Numbered from the stretch's first letter, positions 52,326-62,253 are shown. The stretch: 64,000 nucleotides of DNA from Actinobacillus vicugnae (GCF_901687125.1 NZ_CABFJY010000011.1:62001-126000), one strand, 5' to 3'. Notes: generated from the sequence alone by a model not told the origin. Numbers and translations are program-made.

Positions 52326-54293
52326 TTATATAATTTTTTCTTCGAAGGCAAAGCACCAATTATGCAACGTCCACGCCCCATCGGTAGATAGGTCTGAACA
52401 GCTATCACGTAAACAGCCTCTAGCTCCTTTTGTCGGCCCTGAATTGCCACCAACTCCATTATCAAACGCATAAGTAATAGATGCCCCATTAGGGATATCA
52501 TCACTTGTTGTGATAATGACCTTATTATTGACTTCATCAAGTACCACTTTAGAAATAGTGACTCCATTTCCGTTATAAAGATAGAAGCCGTAATTGCCTG
52601 GATCTGTTACGTTTAATGTGTCAAATACTAACGGCGGATTTGGCACATTAAATGTAATCTCTATCGTCCTTGCATCTGTCTTTTGACATTTGACTGGACG
52701 TAAACCTAACCAATCCTCCCCTTTATCTACTACTAAATGTTTTACCTTTGCGTAATAGTCACCAAGAATATCAGCAGACTTGCCGTCGATATGAATGCCA
52801 TCTGTACAGTTAAACATATATTTAGGCGTTACTGCGAAAATACGCGGATGTTCGGCACTTGATTTAAGTTGTAAAAATGGCGTTGTATATAAATGACGCT
52901 CTGATAAATTAGGATAATAATTAGCGGCACCTGCAGTCTGACACATCAGCATGACCGGCTTTTCATTTTGTCCTGTGATCGTCTGAATTTCTTTTGTATA
53001 ACTATCTAACCAATCCGCTAGGTTTTTATCGTAGCTTGTATTTCGCTCTTTACCATCTTGTTCACCATGAATTACAAGCATAGCTTTATAACTTGTCTTG
53101 TACGGAGTATTTTGTATAAACTGCATAGCTGTTATTATTTTTTCATAAGCTCCGCTTTCACCACCTTTAATCAATGAAGCATAGTTACGTCCGCCTTTTC
53201 CCGATCCGAAGACAATAATAGGTTTATCTTTTTTCGCTAACACCGCCTTACCAAAATTAGACATTATTGTTTCATAATGTCGCTCTTGAAGTTTAATAAT
53301 GCCTCGTATATTCTCCGACCACTCTTTATGCCACATAGGACCGGTGGAAATTGTAAAGGCATTTTCTGGTATTGCGGCAGTGTTTATTGCTGGATTATTC
53401 ATGCTTACAGCAAGTGATTGCCCAGTTAAGAAGTATCCGTCAATATCGCAAGGCTCAAAGACTTGTGATGTCTCGCCATCACGCCATTCGTATGTTAGGA
53501 ATAAGCCACGGCGTGGAGCAACATAACGCACCGCTGAACCTGACATCTCGCAAGCAACCACATCACCACGTTGTGTAATTTGCGTAGTAACGGAACCTTT
53601 TTGTAGATATACATCACCATTCTGTAAAAAGCAGATGCCAGCGTCAGAAACAATGCCAGCAGGTACATATTTTTCACCTGTAATTAATGATTGCTCGGAA
53701 ACTTTATAATTACTGTCGGTCTGGACAAATGCCTGGGTAGATGTAAACCCTTCTCGTTTATCCGAGGCAACAAATTCCGCCGTTGCGGTATTGAACCCTA
53801 TCAACAAGCGATCTTGATTATCAGTGACTCCCCATCCAGGAAAACCTGACTCACGTTGTTCGGCTGATGGTTGATAGAAATCCCCTCGTTCCGTTATGCC
53901 AATGGCAATTTTATCTTTGTTATCCGTCCACGCCTGAGCTAAAGATATCTGGCTTTCATATAAATTGACATTGACCACTGACCGCGCAACATCTGCTAAT
54001 TTTTTATCAAATTCCGCCGATTGCGCTTCTGTTTTATCGATAGCTTTAACCCACTCTCCATTTAATCGAATATAAATGTCACCATTAGTCAGTTGAGCAA
54101 TTGTGCCGTCAGGCTTGCTCTGATCCAATTGCATTGAGGAGTAATCTAAGTACCCAATAGCCCCGCTTTTAATATTACTATCTAATTGAATAATTAACTT
54201 ATTCAATTTCTCAAAAGCGACTCGGGCTGAATCACCTTTTCCATCATTGGCATATCGTCCAATGTTTACTAAATGTTGTTCTGCAATAGCCAT
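52326..54293 (-). CDS. phage tail fibre protein with SGNH/sialate O-acetylesterase-like domain
   Basis: A 655-residue protein. Residues 1-280 look like a tail-fibre stalk with short beta repeats (LTNGDIYIRLNGEW, FLQNGDVYLQKGS). Residues about 285-520 carry the SGNH blocks: LTGQS with candidate Ser293, a Gly/Asn block GSGKGGRNY, HGEQDG near 409, and DGIH with candidate Asp498 and His501. This predicts removal of acetyl or other ester groups from a host polysaccharide. The tail (residues 530-655) is a beta-rich domain. A terminator separates it from the J-like gene. Activity is inferred, not shown. Confidence 0.7.
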   Translation of the reverse strand: MAIAEQHLVNIGRYANDGKGDSARVAFEKLNKLIIQLDSNIKSGAIGYLDYSSMQLDQSKPDGTIAQLTNGDIYIRLNGEWVKAIDKTEAQSAEFDKKLADVARSVVNVNLYESQISLAQAWTDNKDKIAIGITERGDFYQPSAEQRESGFPGWGVTDNQDRLLIGFNTATAEFVASDKREGFTSTQAFVQTDSNYKVSEQSLITGEKYVPAGIVSDAGICFLQNGDVYLQKGSVTTQITQRGDVVACEMSGSAVRYVAPRRGLFLTYEWRDGETSQVFEPCDIDGYFLTGQSLAVSMNNPAINTAAIPENAFTISTGPMWHKEWSENIRGIIKLQERHYETIMSNFGKAVLAKKDKPIIVFGSGKGGRNYASLIKGGESGAYEKIITAMQFIQNTPYKTSYKAMLVIHGEQDGKERNTSYDKNLADWLDSYTKEIQTITGQNEKPVMLMCQTAGAANYYPNLSERHLYTTPFLQLKSSAEHPRIFAVTPKYMFNCTDGIHIDGKSADILGDYYAKVKHLVVDKGEDWLGLRPVKCQKTDARTIEITFNVPNPPLVFDTLNVTDPGNYGFYLYNGNGVTISKVVLDEVNNKVIITTSDDIPNGASITYAFDNGVGGNSGPTKGARGCLRDSCSDLSTDGAWTLHNWCFAFEEKII

Positions 54294-54301
54294 AAAAATT
54301 C

Positions 54302-54332
54302 CAATAAAAAAGCACTCTTTCGAGTGCCTGTG
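54302..54332 (-). terminator. intrinsic terminator after the J-like gene
   Basis: On the minus strand GCACTC-GAAA-GAGTGC is followed by TTTTTTATT, immediately after the J-like stop and just before the tail-fibre start. Confidence 0.85.
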
Positions 54333-56375
54333 TTAAATAATGACGGAACCAGCGAAGATTCTATCTGATTCGTTCCCTGCCGTATCTACTGATGATATCC
54401 AGTAGTATGACGTACTTTCTATAACATCCGAATGAGAGTTATAACTCCCCTTATCTACTTTGATTTTTACTACCTCCACTGCTTGTTCAGCATCATTCTC
54501 TGCGCTCCGATAAATGATATTATGATTAAAATCATGATTAGTTGGGGCGCGCCAACGCAGTACTGCTTCTCCAGCATTGTTGGATACGCTGATATAAGTC
54601 GGAGGTTCTGGCGGAGTTGAGATTGTCTTGATCTCAACCAAATCACTTGTGATTTGATCAGAACTATAAAACCCTAGATACTTTGAAACTTTCACTCGAT
54701 ATAGATAAGGCACATCTTCTGAGTTTAATTCTTGGCTTAATTCCGTTTCTGTGGTTTTAAAACTTCGAAAAGTCTGATAAGACGTACTATTCTTATTCCT
54801 TCTTTCAACGATCACTTTGTAATAATAAGTGATTCTCTCGTTTTCTGGTTTCTCCCATTTTATAGACAAATAAGGCTTGCTATATTTAGGTTCCCCGCTG
54901 ATGACTAGATTTTTAACCGGTTCGGGCTTACCATCGTCCGATATTGGTTTTTTAGTCGGTTCAATTAATTTTTCATCTTCATTGTGATCCCAATAATAAA
55001 ACTCCGGTCGCTCAGAGCTGAGAGTTAAATCAATACCTCCACCTTCGGCGAAAGAAAATTCAGTGACTCTAAATGTTGTGCCAACTTGAAATATTTCAGG
55101 AATATTCAACTCTACAACATCCCACAATCTGATGGATAGTGCAGCCCAATTGCAATTTAAATTTACTGTAATTGTATTATTCCCTTTTACTAACTTAATT
55201 TTCGCTAAACGCTGAGCTATTGCGCCATTGGTTGTGTAAGGTAGTTTGATATCTTGCTTAATTTCCTCCCCTTGATAACGTTTTATATAACTATCATCTC
55301 TTTGCGGCGGGAAATCCGTTTCATTCCAGTTGTGAGCAGGATCAATATACGAACCTGATACAATATTAAAAAGTTCATTTCGGCTCGGTTTCATTCGCAC
55401 TGTTGGAGCTTCACGCAACATTTCTGAAGTAATTGTTAATGATGGATAATCATACGCACCTGCATAAAACCGGTATTTTCCTTGCGAAAATACTAAATTA
55501 CCATGACAAGATAACTGCATTTCTTCAATAATTTTCGATGGTGCCGCAGACATATCAATAACGCCGTCAAGAGTATATCGCTTCACAAATCCTGCTTTCC
55601 CATTCAGTTCATATCTGCCATCCTTACTTGGCACTTCCTCATCACAGATATTCGCAGCTGTGATAAATGACTCAAAATCAATCAAGTCATTTGGTACAGC
55701 CTTTCCTTCTTTGGCACGCAACCAATCCAAAATACACAAAGCGGGATTATTAGAGTGGACCATTTGCCGGATACGAGGATCATAAACTGGCCGACCTTTA
55801 ATTAAGAATGAAATGTTTGGCACTCCACTTTGGAATATTTCAGGATCATATTTAAGCCTAACATAGGCATAAGATACGCCATTTAACGTATGTGCTTCCG
55901 TCCATTCGCCGTTTTTCTTATTAACCAACCCCAACATTGCCGATTGCTCTTTATATCCCTTCCGGTAATACATAGATACCAATCCATCAAATTTAGGATC
56001 GTCGGTCTTATCATCATTAATCCAAAAAATAGAATCAATCTCGTGAATCCTGCCGTGTGCTAATGCGATAATCATGTCTAGATATTTATTTTCTTTATCT
56101 GACACAGAGGCATATATCAATGCTCCACTTGAACGCACTGTCCCATAAATAATTCGCCGTGCGGACGCTGATTCTTTTATGGTTCGCTTGAGTTCTTGTT
56201 GTGGTATGCTAGGCGGTTTTGCCTGTGTTAATTTATTGCCTACCGTCGTAATAGCAAAAGCAGCAACCATCCCAAGAGTTGTAGCACCTATTACACCAAT
56301 TGCGGCAATAACAGCCGCCGAAGTGGCAATAGATGCCGCAGCAACAGCTGCAATAACAGGAATTACCGCTGGCAT
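54333..56375 (-). CDS. phage tail tip protein, J-like
   Basis: A 680-residue tail tip/central fibre protein. The N-terminus has an Ala/Ile-rich hydrophobic segment (residues 1-45), followed by a tip-domain region with SARRIIYGTVRSSGALIYAS near residue 70. Two fibronectin-III-like modules occupy about 485-680 (PEPVKNLVISGEPKY, TPPEPPTYISVS). It is shorter than lambda J (1132), so only partly equivalent. Tail tip proteins bind the host receptor. It starts one base after the K-like gene. Confidence 0.8.
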   Translation of the reverse strand: MPAVIPVIAAVAAASIATSAAVIAAIGVIGATTLGMVAAFAITTVGNKLTQAKPPSIPQQELKRTIKESASARRIIYGTVRSSGALIYASVSDKENKYLDMIIALAHGRIHEIDSIFWINDDKTDDPKFDGLVSMYYRKGYKEQSAMLGLVNKKNGEWTEAHTLNGVSYAYVRLKYDPEIFQSGVPNISFLIKGRPVYDPRIRQMVHSNNPALCILDWLRAKEGKAVPNDLIDFESFITAANICDEEVPSKDGRYELNGKAGFVKRYTLDGVIDMSAAPSKIIEEMQLSCHGNLVFSQGKYRFYAGAYDYPSLTITSEMLREAPTVRMKPSRNELFNIVSGSYIDPAHNWNETDFPPQRDDSYIKRYQGEEIKQDIKLPYTTNGAIAQRLAKIKLVKGNNTITVNLNCNWAALSIRLWDVVELNIPEIFQVGTTFRVTEFSFAEGGGIDLTLSSERPEFYYWDHNEDEKLIEPTKKPISDDGKPEPVKNLVISGEPKYSKPYLSIKWEKPENERITYYYKVIVERRNKNSTSYQTFRSFKTTETELSQELNSEDVPYLYRVKVSKYLGFYSSDQITSDLVEIKTISTPPEPPTYISVSNNAGEAVLRWRAPTNHDFNHNIIYRSAENDAEQAVEVVKIKVDKGSYNSHSDVIESTSYYWISSVDTAGNESDRIFAGSVII

Positions 56376-56376
56376 A

Positions 56377-56784
56377 TTAAATCTCCCAACATTTTAGCCA
56401 CTTATCTCTACTGACAGGAACAGGCCCATTCTTGCCCGTTGCTAACGCTACATTGCCCGCGCAAATAGCTAAAGCTTGATAATTAAAAACAGGATCATCA
56501 CTTTTAATCATTAGTAAATCTCCTCTCTTCGCTTTAAGGACAGACACAGACTGCTTGCCCGTTAGATATTGAGCAACACCGGAAATACCCCCTAAATCAC
56601 GCAAGACAGAGAGTGCATCTCTTAATGAATTGTAGTTCGGAATTTCCGGAATATTTTCGATGCTTAATGCAACAAGACAATTTCTTGCGAATTGACAACA
56701 ATCCAAAGTACCTAATAAAAAAGGCTGGTTTTGATGTCTTTCGATAACATCCACCAGCCTTTTCTCCCAATCTAAATACCGCAT
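56377..56784 (-). CDS. phage tail assembly protein, K-like (DUF6950/NlpC-like)
   Basis: A 135-residue protein starting at the ATG overlapping the preceding stop (TAATG at 56784). GTLDCCQFARN carries a Cys at the position of the NlpC/P60 nucleophile, and RGDLLMI fits the next block. The His expected in the HVGI-like strand is missing (NYQALAICAG), so peptidase activity is doubtful. Its place before the J-like gene matches lambda K. Confidence 0.65.
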   Translation of the reverse strand: MRYLDWEKRLVDVIERHQNQPFLLGTLDCCQFARNCLVALSIENIPEIPNYNSLRDALSVLRDLGGISGVAQYLTGKQSVSVLKAKRGDLLMIKSDDPVFNYQALAICAGNVALATGKNGPVPVSRDKWLKCWEI

Positions 56785-57338
56785 TATCCTCGTCCCCATA
56801 TTAATTCCATATCGGCAACAGCAGAAACAAACTCAAAACCTCTATCATTAGGATATTCCGCCACCTGATCCTCATTTGTAAAACGCCTAACTTTTGCTCT
56901 TTGCCAGTCAATGAATAAACTCTCTACCGCTAATTCAATTTCTGTAGTTTTTCCAACTTTCAGTAATTGTGTATCCATTCTTCCCACAAAAATAACAATA
57001 GGTTTCCCGATTAGTTGATGATTTTCATTTAAAAAACCCATCCAAATTTTTGCTATTCTGCCTTGGATATCTTGCTTGAGCAAATAATCCGTTTTCACAC
57101 TAGGGATACCGCTTATAGCGATCGTGATACCATAGCTTTTCTGCTCAGCACCTTCAGTAATCATACTCATAGCACCCAGTTCACCGGCACCGGTAAAAGT
57201 ATGCCCATCAATAACCACATCAAAAGGCAGGAATGATAAACGAACTATCCCGTCCGGATAGTCCAATTCAACGGCTGAAAAAGGTCTAAGCAGATCCTTT
57301 TTGCTCTCAGCTTTTGAAACACTATCTAAATCTCTCAT
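56784..57338 (-). CDS. phage tail tip protein, L-like
   Basis: A 184-residue protein, probably of the DUF2163/BR0599-like tail group. FDVVIDGHTFTGAGELGAMS at about residues 40-60 and KIWMGFLNENHQLIG are typical of such proteins. It overlaps both neighbours by one base. No catalytic motif. Assignment rests on order and general resemblance. Confidence 0.6.
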   Translation of the reverse strand: MRDLDSVSKAESKKDLLRPFSAVELDYPDGIVRLSFLPFDVVIDGHTFTGAGELGAMSMITEGAEQKSYGITIAISGIPSVKTDYLLKQDIQGRIAKIWMGFLNENHQLIGKPIVIFVGRMDTQLLKVGKTTEIELAVESLFIDWQRAKVRRFTNEDQVAEYPNDRGFEFVSAVADMELIWGRG

Positions 57339-58075
57339 TAATCAATCCTTAATGGTCTAGCTTGAATTGCTTCGATCGATACTTCTCCTTTTCTATACAA
57401 TAGATCCGAAATGCGTCCTTGCTCGTCGTCAGATAACATAAAAACTGCACTTGGGCGTGCGGTATGAATCGGAGCATTATCAATCGGTGTATCGCGCAAT
57501 GGTGGCTCAATGGAAATTTGAACGGTATTATCCGACAATGAAAAACAATCGTCTGTGACAATCCCTAAATATCTGTAACCATTTGTTAGATCAAAAGAGA
57601 TATATTGACCAGCTTTTAACACTAATTCACCAAAAGACTTATTCGATTCAACTTTAAGAGTAGCAGGATTAACAACTGATAATGTTCTTAATGGAGATAC
57701 TCGATACTTATGCTCATTATCTGCTGTGATATCTAGATCTGCGGAATACCAATCATCTTCATCGGCAGTCACCGAAGAATCAATTAAGCTCGGGAGCTCT
57801 GGTTCTCCAAAACTTGGGATAAACCTAGGGCAGTATTCAGCTGGATAATAAAAGCGCCCCGCTGATCCTCGTAACTTCGCAATAAAAGCACGAAATATTC
57901 GTTTTTGCTCCTCATTTAAGTAAAAATCAGCCTTAAAAGTCCACACCGCACCTGGCATTTCTTGTGTCTGAATGGTATTTGAAAACGGATTAGTAAATGT
58001 TGTTGTATGAGCCTTTAAGAAAAAACTCGCCGATTTTGGGCGAATATTTTCAGGAAATTTAATAATTTTCGCCAT
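57338..58075 (-). CDS. phage distal tail protein, M-like position
   Basis: A 245-residue protein encoded directly after the tape measure. The middle contains AVWTFKADFYLNEEQKRIFRAFIAKLRGSAGRFYYP, a pattern common in small siphophage baseplate proteins. Starts in TAATG overlap with the tape measure stop. I identify it as a tail protein by position and style, not by a named family. Confidence 0.6.
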   Translation of the reverse strand: MAKIIKFPENIRPKSASFFLKAHTTTFTNPFSNTIQTQEMPGAVWTFKADFYLNEEQKRIFRAFIAKLRGSAGRFYYPAEYCPRFIPSFGEPELPSLIDSSVTADEDDWYSADLDITADNEHKYRVSPLRTLSVVNPATLKVESNKSFGELVLKAGQYISFDLTNGYRYLGIVTDDCFSLSDNTVQISIEPPLRDTPIDNAPIHTARPSAVFMLSDDEQGRISDLLYRKGEVSIEAIQARPLRID

Positions 58076-61000
58076 TACGCAACTCCAAAATCTTTGCCGA
58101 ATTGTCCACCGCGTCTGATTTGGTTTCGAATTTCAGCAATAGTTTCTCTTTTATTTTGCTTCAGCAAATTAGAAATACGTTGTTCAACACCGTGATCAGC
58201 ACCTCGTGCATCAATCGTGTAATGCTGGTTAAGTTGAATGCTTGATGATTGTTTTTGAGATGCCATTTGAACTGGTATCCTTGGGCTCGGTACTTTCGGA
58301 ACAGCAATACCTCCGCCATTAGCAAATCCTCGGCGAGTACCGTAATTTAAATAATTCAAGTAATCCACGCCTAAACGAGATGTCGCTTCCTTGGTGATCA
58401 CATATTCGCCACGATGAACAATTCCGGCCGGTGTATATTTCCCACCATCTCCAGTATAGCCTCCGACAGCAAATGATCCGCCAACTAATCCACCTTCAGA
58501 AAAACCACCAAATCCCAATGCCGACATTCCAGATTTAATAGCCTGAAACATTAGCATTTTTACAATCATCTTCGAAATATCACTCAAAATAGATTTAGCC
58601 ATATCCCCAAAGTTTGCTTTACCAGTCATAATAAAGTCATTCAGAGAATCAGACATCGTGCCAAAAGCGCTAACGGTAATACTTTTAATATTCTCATTCA
58701 CATTAGTAACATCATCTTCGATAGCTTGAAGACCTCCTTTAAATCCGGCAACAGGATCTGAGCGGTTAGCTTCTGCTTTTTGTTGCAAAATTGCGTGGCG
58801 TTCTTTAAGTTTGGCAATCTCAATATCAAGTTGAGCAATATTCTCTTTGCTCATACCGATTTTAAGCTTAGATGCTTCAAGATCTAGCGAGTGGTTATAT
58901 TGTAATAACTCTTGCTCTTGTCTTGATTTGCCCAATAGACTCAACTCAAATTCCATTGCTTGTAGTTTTTCTGTGTTATCAAAACTAAATTGTGCAATTG
59001 CTACTTTTTGTTGAGCTTCATCAATCTGCGCCGCCATTTCTTGTAATTTTTTAACGCCGTCAGTGCCGTAAGCACTATATTTTTCTGCGTTTTCAGCAAT
59101 ATCTTCAGTTAATTTTTTTACTTCTTGATATTGTGACGTTTGACCGTATAGCGAAATATCTGAGGCATTAGCTTTTAAGCTGGATAAGCGGTTTTGCATT
59201 TCTGTGATTTGATCCGTGAACTGCTTTTTATAATCAGTTTTCGAACCACCACTATGATTATTTTCCGCTAATTTTGTTTTCACAAACTGATCAATATAAG
59301 CTTCAGCATCCTTACCTTTATAACCCTTTTCTTTGGCTTGGTATTCTGCTTCTGCACGGAATTTATTAGCTCCTTTTAGACCTGCTACACGCTGATTATG
59401 GCGTAACTGCTCCATTTCTTGCGCAAAACTTTTTCCGCCTTTACTTTTGGTTCTTCCACCAGTTCCGCTTGACGCGACTAATTGCAGCTCTGATTCAAAC
59501 AATTTTTTATAATCATCTGATCCTGCTTTAACACCAAGCGATTCCAATTTATTATTTGTGTTTCGCTTCGCCGTTAATTCATTAGCGAGTTTAGTATTAC
59601 CATTTTGCTTGGCTTTATTGATCTGAATTTGTAGATCGTTATCCGCCAAGTGGTTACTTAACTTAACATTCATCGCTTTAGCGGCTGATTCAGCCAATAC
59701 ATCAAACTTGCCGGCAGACACCATGGCAGCAATGCCAAGCTGACTAACAATCCCCATAAATGACGAACCGTTGGCGCTCGCATTAGGGAAAATATTATTT
59801 AACTGATCCACTGACCAACCAAGATCATTGAAATTGATTGTTGATGTATCAATGTGTGGATTCAGTGCTTCAATTCTTGCTCTTAAATCCGCTAGCGGTA
59901 CGGCATCCATTTGAGCCGAAAGGCTCGCTTCAGTTTTTTCTAAATCATCTTTTGCTTGTTTGAGCTCAAGCATTTTTCGAGTAACCGCATCAGCTTCGAT
60001 TTGTTGCTGACGGAGCGATTTAGTGATTTCAGCTATATTACCGTTTTCATCTACTGCAAAACGAACTTTAACTTCTGCTTGATCTTGCAGTTTTTTAAGT
60101 TCGCCTTCTAATTCTTTAATTTTTGTTTTTTGAGCACCGATACTATCTTGCGTGTCGGCGATCGTAACCTTTAATTCAAGAGATGACATCTTAGTCATTT
60201 CTTGATTAATGCCATCTAGCGATTTGACAAAGTCTAAGTTTTTCTGTTGAGCTTGTTCCGCATTGCTATACCATTCGTATAAAGCACTTGCGCCAAGTGT
60301 TAACCCTGTAATGGCTAACCCGATAGGCCCACCCATAAAACTTAACGCATTACTAAATAAGCTTGCTCCTTTCTGAGCGGTTGCCAATCCAGCCATTGCA
60401 GCGGTTTCAGCTTTCGTTAATGCAATAATTTGCGCAGATTGCGCTTTCATGCGCTCACGAATAACGGTTCTTTCTTGCTCTGTTCGAGCAAGTTGCAATT
60501 GAGCAGATAAAGACTGCATGGACGCACGAGCGTGTTCAAGATCTGCTGTAGCTTGTAATTTTATGTTTTGTGCGCTTACAAGCGCTGATTGCGCGGCTTG
60601 TCGGTTTGCAGCAGACAATGCAAGTGTTTCTTGAGCTCGTTGTGATAATTTCACACCAGCAAAAGCCACACCAACCGAACCAGCAATAGTTACTATACTA
60701 GATAAATTACTAGATAATCCATCCAATACTGAAACTAGTAACTGAGAAGCACCAATTGATTTATCAGCTTCGCCAACAAATCGAGTCATTTGCGTGTTGA
60801 AATTTGTCCACGCCATCCCAAGCGTTACAACTCGTGTATTGAATTTTTCGTCAACGCTGCCTTTGGCTTTTTCCAATGCTCTAATAATAACATCGGAGGT
60901 TAGCTCACCTTCACCAGCTAAACGTCTTAGTTCACCGACTGACACGCCTAATCCATCTGCAATCGCATAAGCAAGTGCCGGTGTTTGTTCCATGACTGAG

Positions 61001-61542
61001 TTAAATTCTTGACCACGGAATACACCGCTCGCTAACGATTGGCCGAATTGCATTAGCGCCGCATCCGCTGATGCTGTGCTTGCACCAGAAATGGCTACGG
61101 CTTTCGCTACAGTCTCGGTCAAGCCAGCCACTTGTGACTGCGAAATTTTTAACGTCTCCGCATTTTGCGCAATACGCTGATAAATTGTGGAGGTCGAAGT
61201 TAATTGTTGATTTGTTTTGAGGGAAATATCAAAAACAGATTGCATCGCTTGCGTATGCTGCGTCTCACCTTCCGTTACCAAGCGCAATCTATTTCCAAGC
61301 TCAGTATAGTTATCCGTAAGTGTCGCAACACTTTTTACAGATTGTACGGCGTAACCACCTAAAACATCACCAGCAATAATGGACAACTTCGTTCCCATTC
61401 CGCCAAGAGAGTTTTCAATTTGAGATAGGTTTGATTTTGCATTGTTCGCAAATTGCTTGGTTTGTCGATCTGCATCAGAAATACCTTGTTTGAATTTTGC
61501 AGAATCCAAACTTAGCTGAATATTTAAATTACCTACACTCAC
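58075..61542 (-). CDS. phage tail tape measure protein
   Basis: A 1155-residue protein that sets tail length. The tape-measure N-terminal domain is clear (GQEFNSVMEQTPALAYAIA, then VGELRRLAGEGELTSDVIIRAL, residues about 160-215). Long coiled-coil stretches follow, a Gly-rich hydrophobic segment lies near 395-420, and the C-terminus has FSEGGLVGGSFAVGGYTG and HRGEYVITKEA, typical of lambda H-like proteins. It overlaps the T-like gene by 4 bases. Confidence 0.92.
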   Translation of the reverse strand: MSVGNLNIQLSLDSAKFKQGISDADRQTKQFANNAKSNLSQIENSLGGMGTKLSIIAGDVLGGYAVQSVKSVATLTDNYTELGNRLRLVTEGETQHTQAMQSVFDISLKTNQQLTSTSTIYQRIAQNAETLKISQSQVAGLTETVAKAVAISGASTASADAALMQFGQSLASGVFRGQEFNSVMEQTPALAYAIADGLGVSVGELRRLAGEGELTSDVIIRALEKAKGSVDEKFNTRVVTLGMAWTNFNTQMTRFVGEADKSIGASQLLVSVLDGLSSNLSSIVTIAGSVGVAFAGVKLSQRAQETLALSAANRQAAQSALVSAQNIKLQATADLEHARASMQSLSAQLQLARTEQERTVIRERMKAQSAQIIALTKAETAAMAGLATAQKGASLFSNALSFMGGPIGLAITGLTLGASALYEWYSNAEQAQQKNLDFVKSLDGINQEMTKMSSLELKVTIADTQDSIGAQKTKIKELEGELKKLQDQAEVKVRFAVDENGNIAEITKSLRQQQIEADAVTRKMLELKQAKDDLEKTEASLSAQMDAVPLADLRARIEALNPHIDTSTINFNDLGWSVDQLNNIFPNASANGSSFMGIVSQLGIAAMVSAGKFDVLAESAAKAMNVKLSNHLADNDLQIQINKAKQNGNTKLANELTAKRNTNNKLESLGVKAGSDDYKKLFESELQLVASSGTGGRTKSKGGKSFAQEMEQLRHNQRVAGLKGANKFRAEAEYQAKEKGYKGKDAEAYIDQFVKTKLAENNHSGGSKTDYKKQFTDQITEMQNRLSSLKANASDISLYGQTSQYQEVKKLTEDIAENAEKYSAYGTDGVKKLQEMAAQIDEAQQKVAIAQFSFDNTEKLQAMEFELSLLGKSRQEQELLQYNHSLDLEASKLKIGMSKENIAQLDIEIAKLKERHAILQQKAEANRSDPVAGFKGGLQAIEDDVTNVNENIKSITVSAFGTMSDSLNDFIMTGKANFGDMAKSILSDISKMIVKMLMFQAIKSGMSALGFGGFSEGGLVGGSFAVGGYTGDGGKYTPAGIVHRGEYVITKEATSRLGVDYLNYLNYGTRRGFANGGGIAVPKVPSPRIPVQMASQKQSSSIQLNQHYTIDARGADHGVEQRISNLLKQNKRETIAEIRNQIRRGGQFGKDFGVA

Positions 61543-61823
61543 AATCTTTGCTCCTGTCGTTGTGCCAGAAAATCTTGTAATGTTTGTCCCTCTTCTTCAT
61601 TTTCATCAGAAAAAGAGGATTTAAAAAATGGCATAAAATCCTGAATCTCAGGAGTTGGTGTGTCTTTATCCTTATTCACAATAGCGAGCAGCTGCAACAA
61701 CTGAGCCATACGATAATCTTCACGGAATAGGCCAAATGGTTGTTCTGCATAGAACATTTCATATTCTTGCAAATGAGATTCTGGCATTAGTTCGATTTCC
61801 GATAAGGTTTTACCGAGCGCCAA
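61539..61823 (-). CDS. tail assembly chaperone T-like part (expressed by frameshift)
   Basis: A 94-codon open frame beginning with a TTG (LALGKTLSEIELMPESH...). It carries the motif of DUF4035/gpT-like proteins and is rich in Gln/Glu. The codons lie in the -1 frame relative to the G-like gene and open at the A-AAA-AAC site, so its true product is probably a G-T fusion of about 236 residues. Independent initiation is unlikely because no RBS is seen. Confidence 0.8.
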   Translation of the reverse strand: MALGKTLSEIELMPESHLQEYEMFYAEQPFGLFREDYRMAQLLQLLAIVNKDKDTPTPEIQDFMPFFKSSFSDENEEEGQTLQDFLAQRQEQRL

Positions 61824-61831
61824 AGATAGTG

Positions 61832-62248
61832 TTATTTGGAATCTTCGGCGATCTGTGAGTTTTTTGGCTCACCTTGCGTAAACGCCTCAGAAAATTTTTC
61901 GATAAATTCGTTGGATAAAGACGATAGTTGTTGCAAGTCTTCTTCACTATCAAGATTAAACAGTAAATTGCCGTCTTGATCACACAAGCGAGAAGCCATA
62001 GTGCGAGCGAGCACAAACGGATCATAAAGTGCGCTTAACTGCTTCTGTAATTGTTTTTCGTCATCTAAATTTAGCTCGATGCCTTGACTTTCAGCTAGCT
62101 TAATTTGATAAGCTCTTGCACCATAGATAACGCGATTTTTATCACCAACATCTAAGTGTTTGAAATAATAAGTTGTGCCTTCAAAATCAAACTGACCAAC
62201 ATTGGCTTTATTTTGCAAAATTAATTCTCTTAAATTCATATTTCCCAC
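61832..62248 (-). CDS. tail assembly chaperone, G-like
   Basis: A 138-residue chaperone of the tape measure (MNLRELILQNKANVGQFDF near residues 4-22 is family-like). A slippery A-AAA-AAC lies at 61865-61859 (codons 128-130). Most ribosomes should stop here and a few continue in the -1 frame, giving lambda-type G and GT proteins. It follows the tail tube gene after an attenuating hairpin. Confidence 0.8.
   Translation of the reverse strand: MGNMNLRELILQNKANVGQFDFEGTTYYFKHLDVGDKNRVIYGARAYQIKLAESQGIELNLDDEKQLQKQLSALYDPFVLARTMASRLCDQDGNLLFNLDSEEDLQQLSSLSNEFIEKFSEAFTQGEPKNSQIAEDSK
61859..61865 (-). promoter_or_regulatory. -1 programmed frameshift site (A AAA AAC)
   Basis: The zero frame reads CCA AAA AAC, so the heptamer has the canonical X XXY YYZ form. 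In the -1 frame the codons stay open into the T-like frame. This is the expected position for the G-GT shift of long-tailed phages. Confidence 0.8.
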
Positions 62249-62253
62249 CTAAT

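Noticed and set aside
61810-62025. 71-codon minus-strand frame over the G-like end
   Set aside because: It is in the third frame, not the -1 frame that continues into T, and reads as a shadow.
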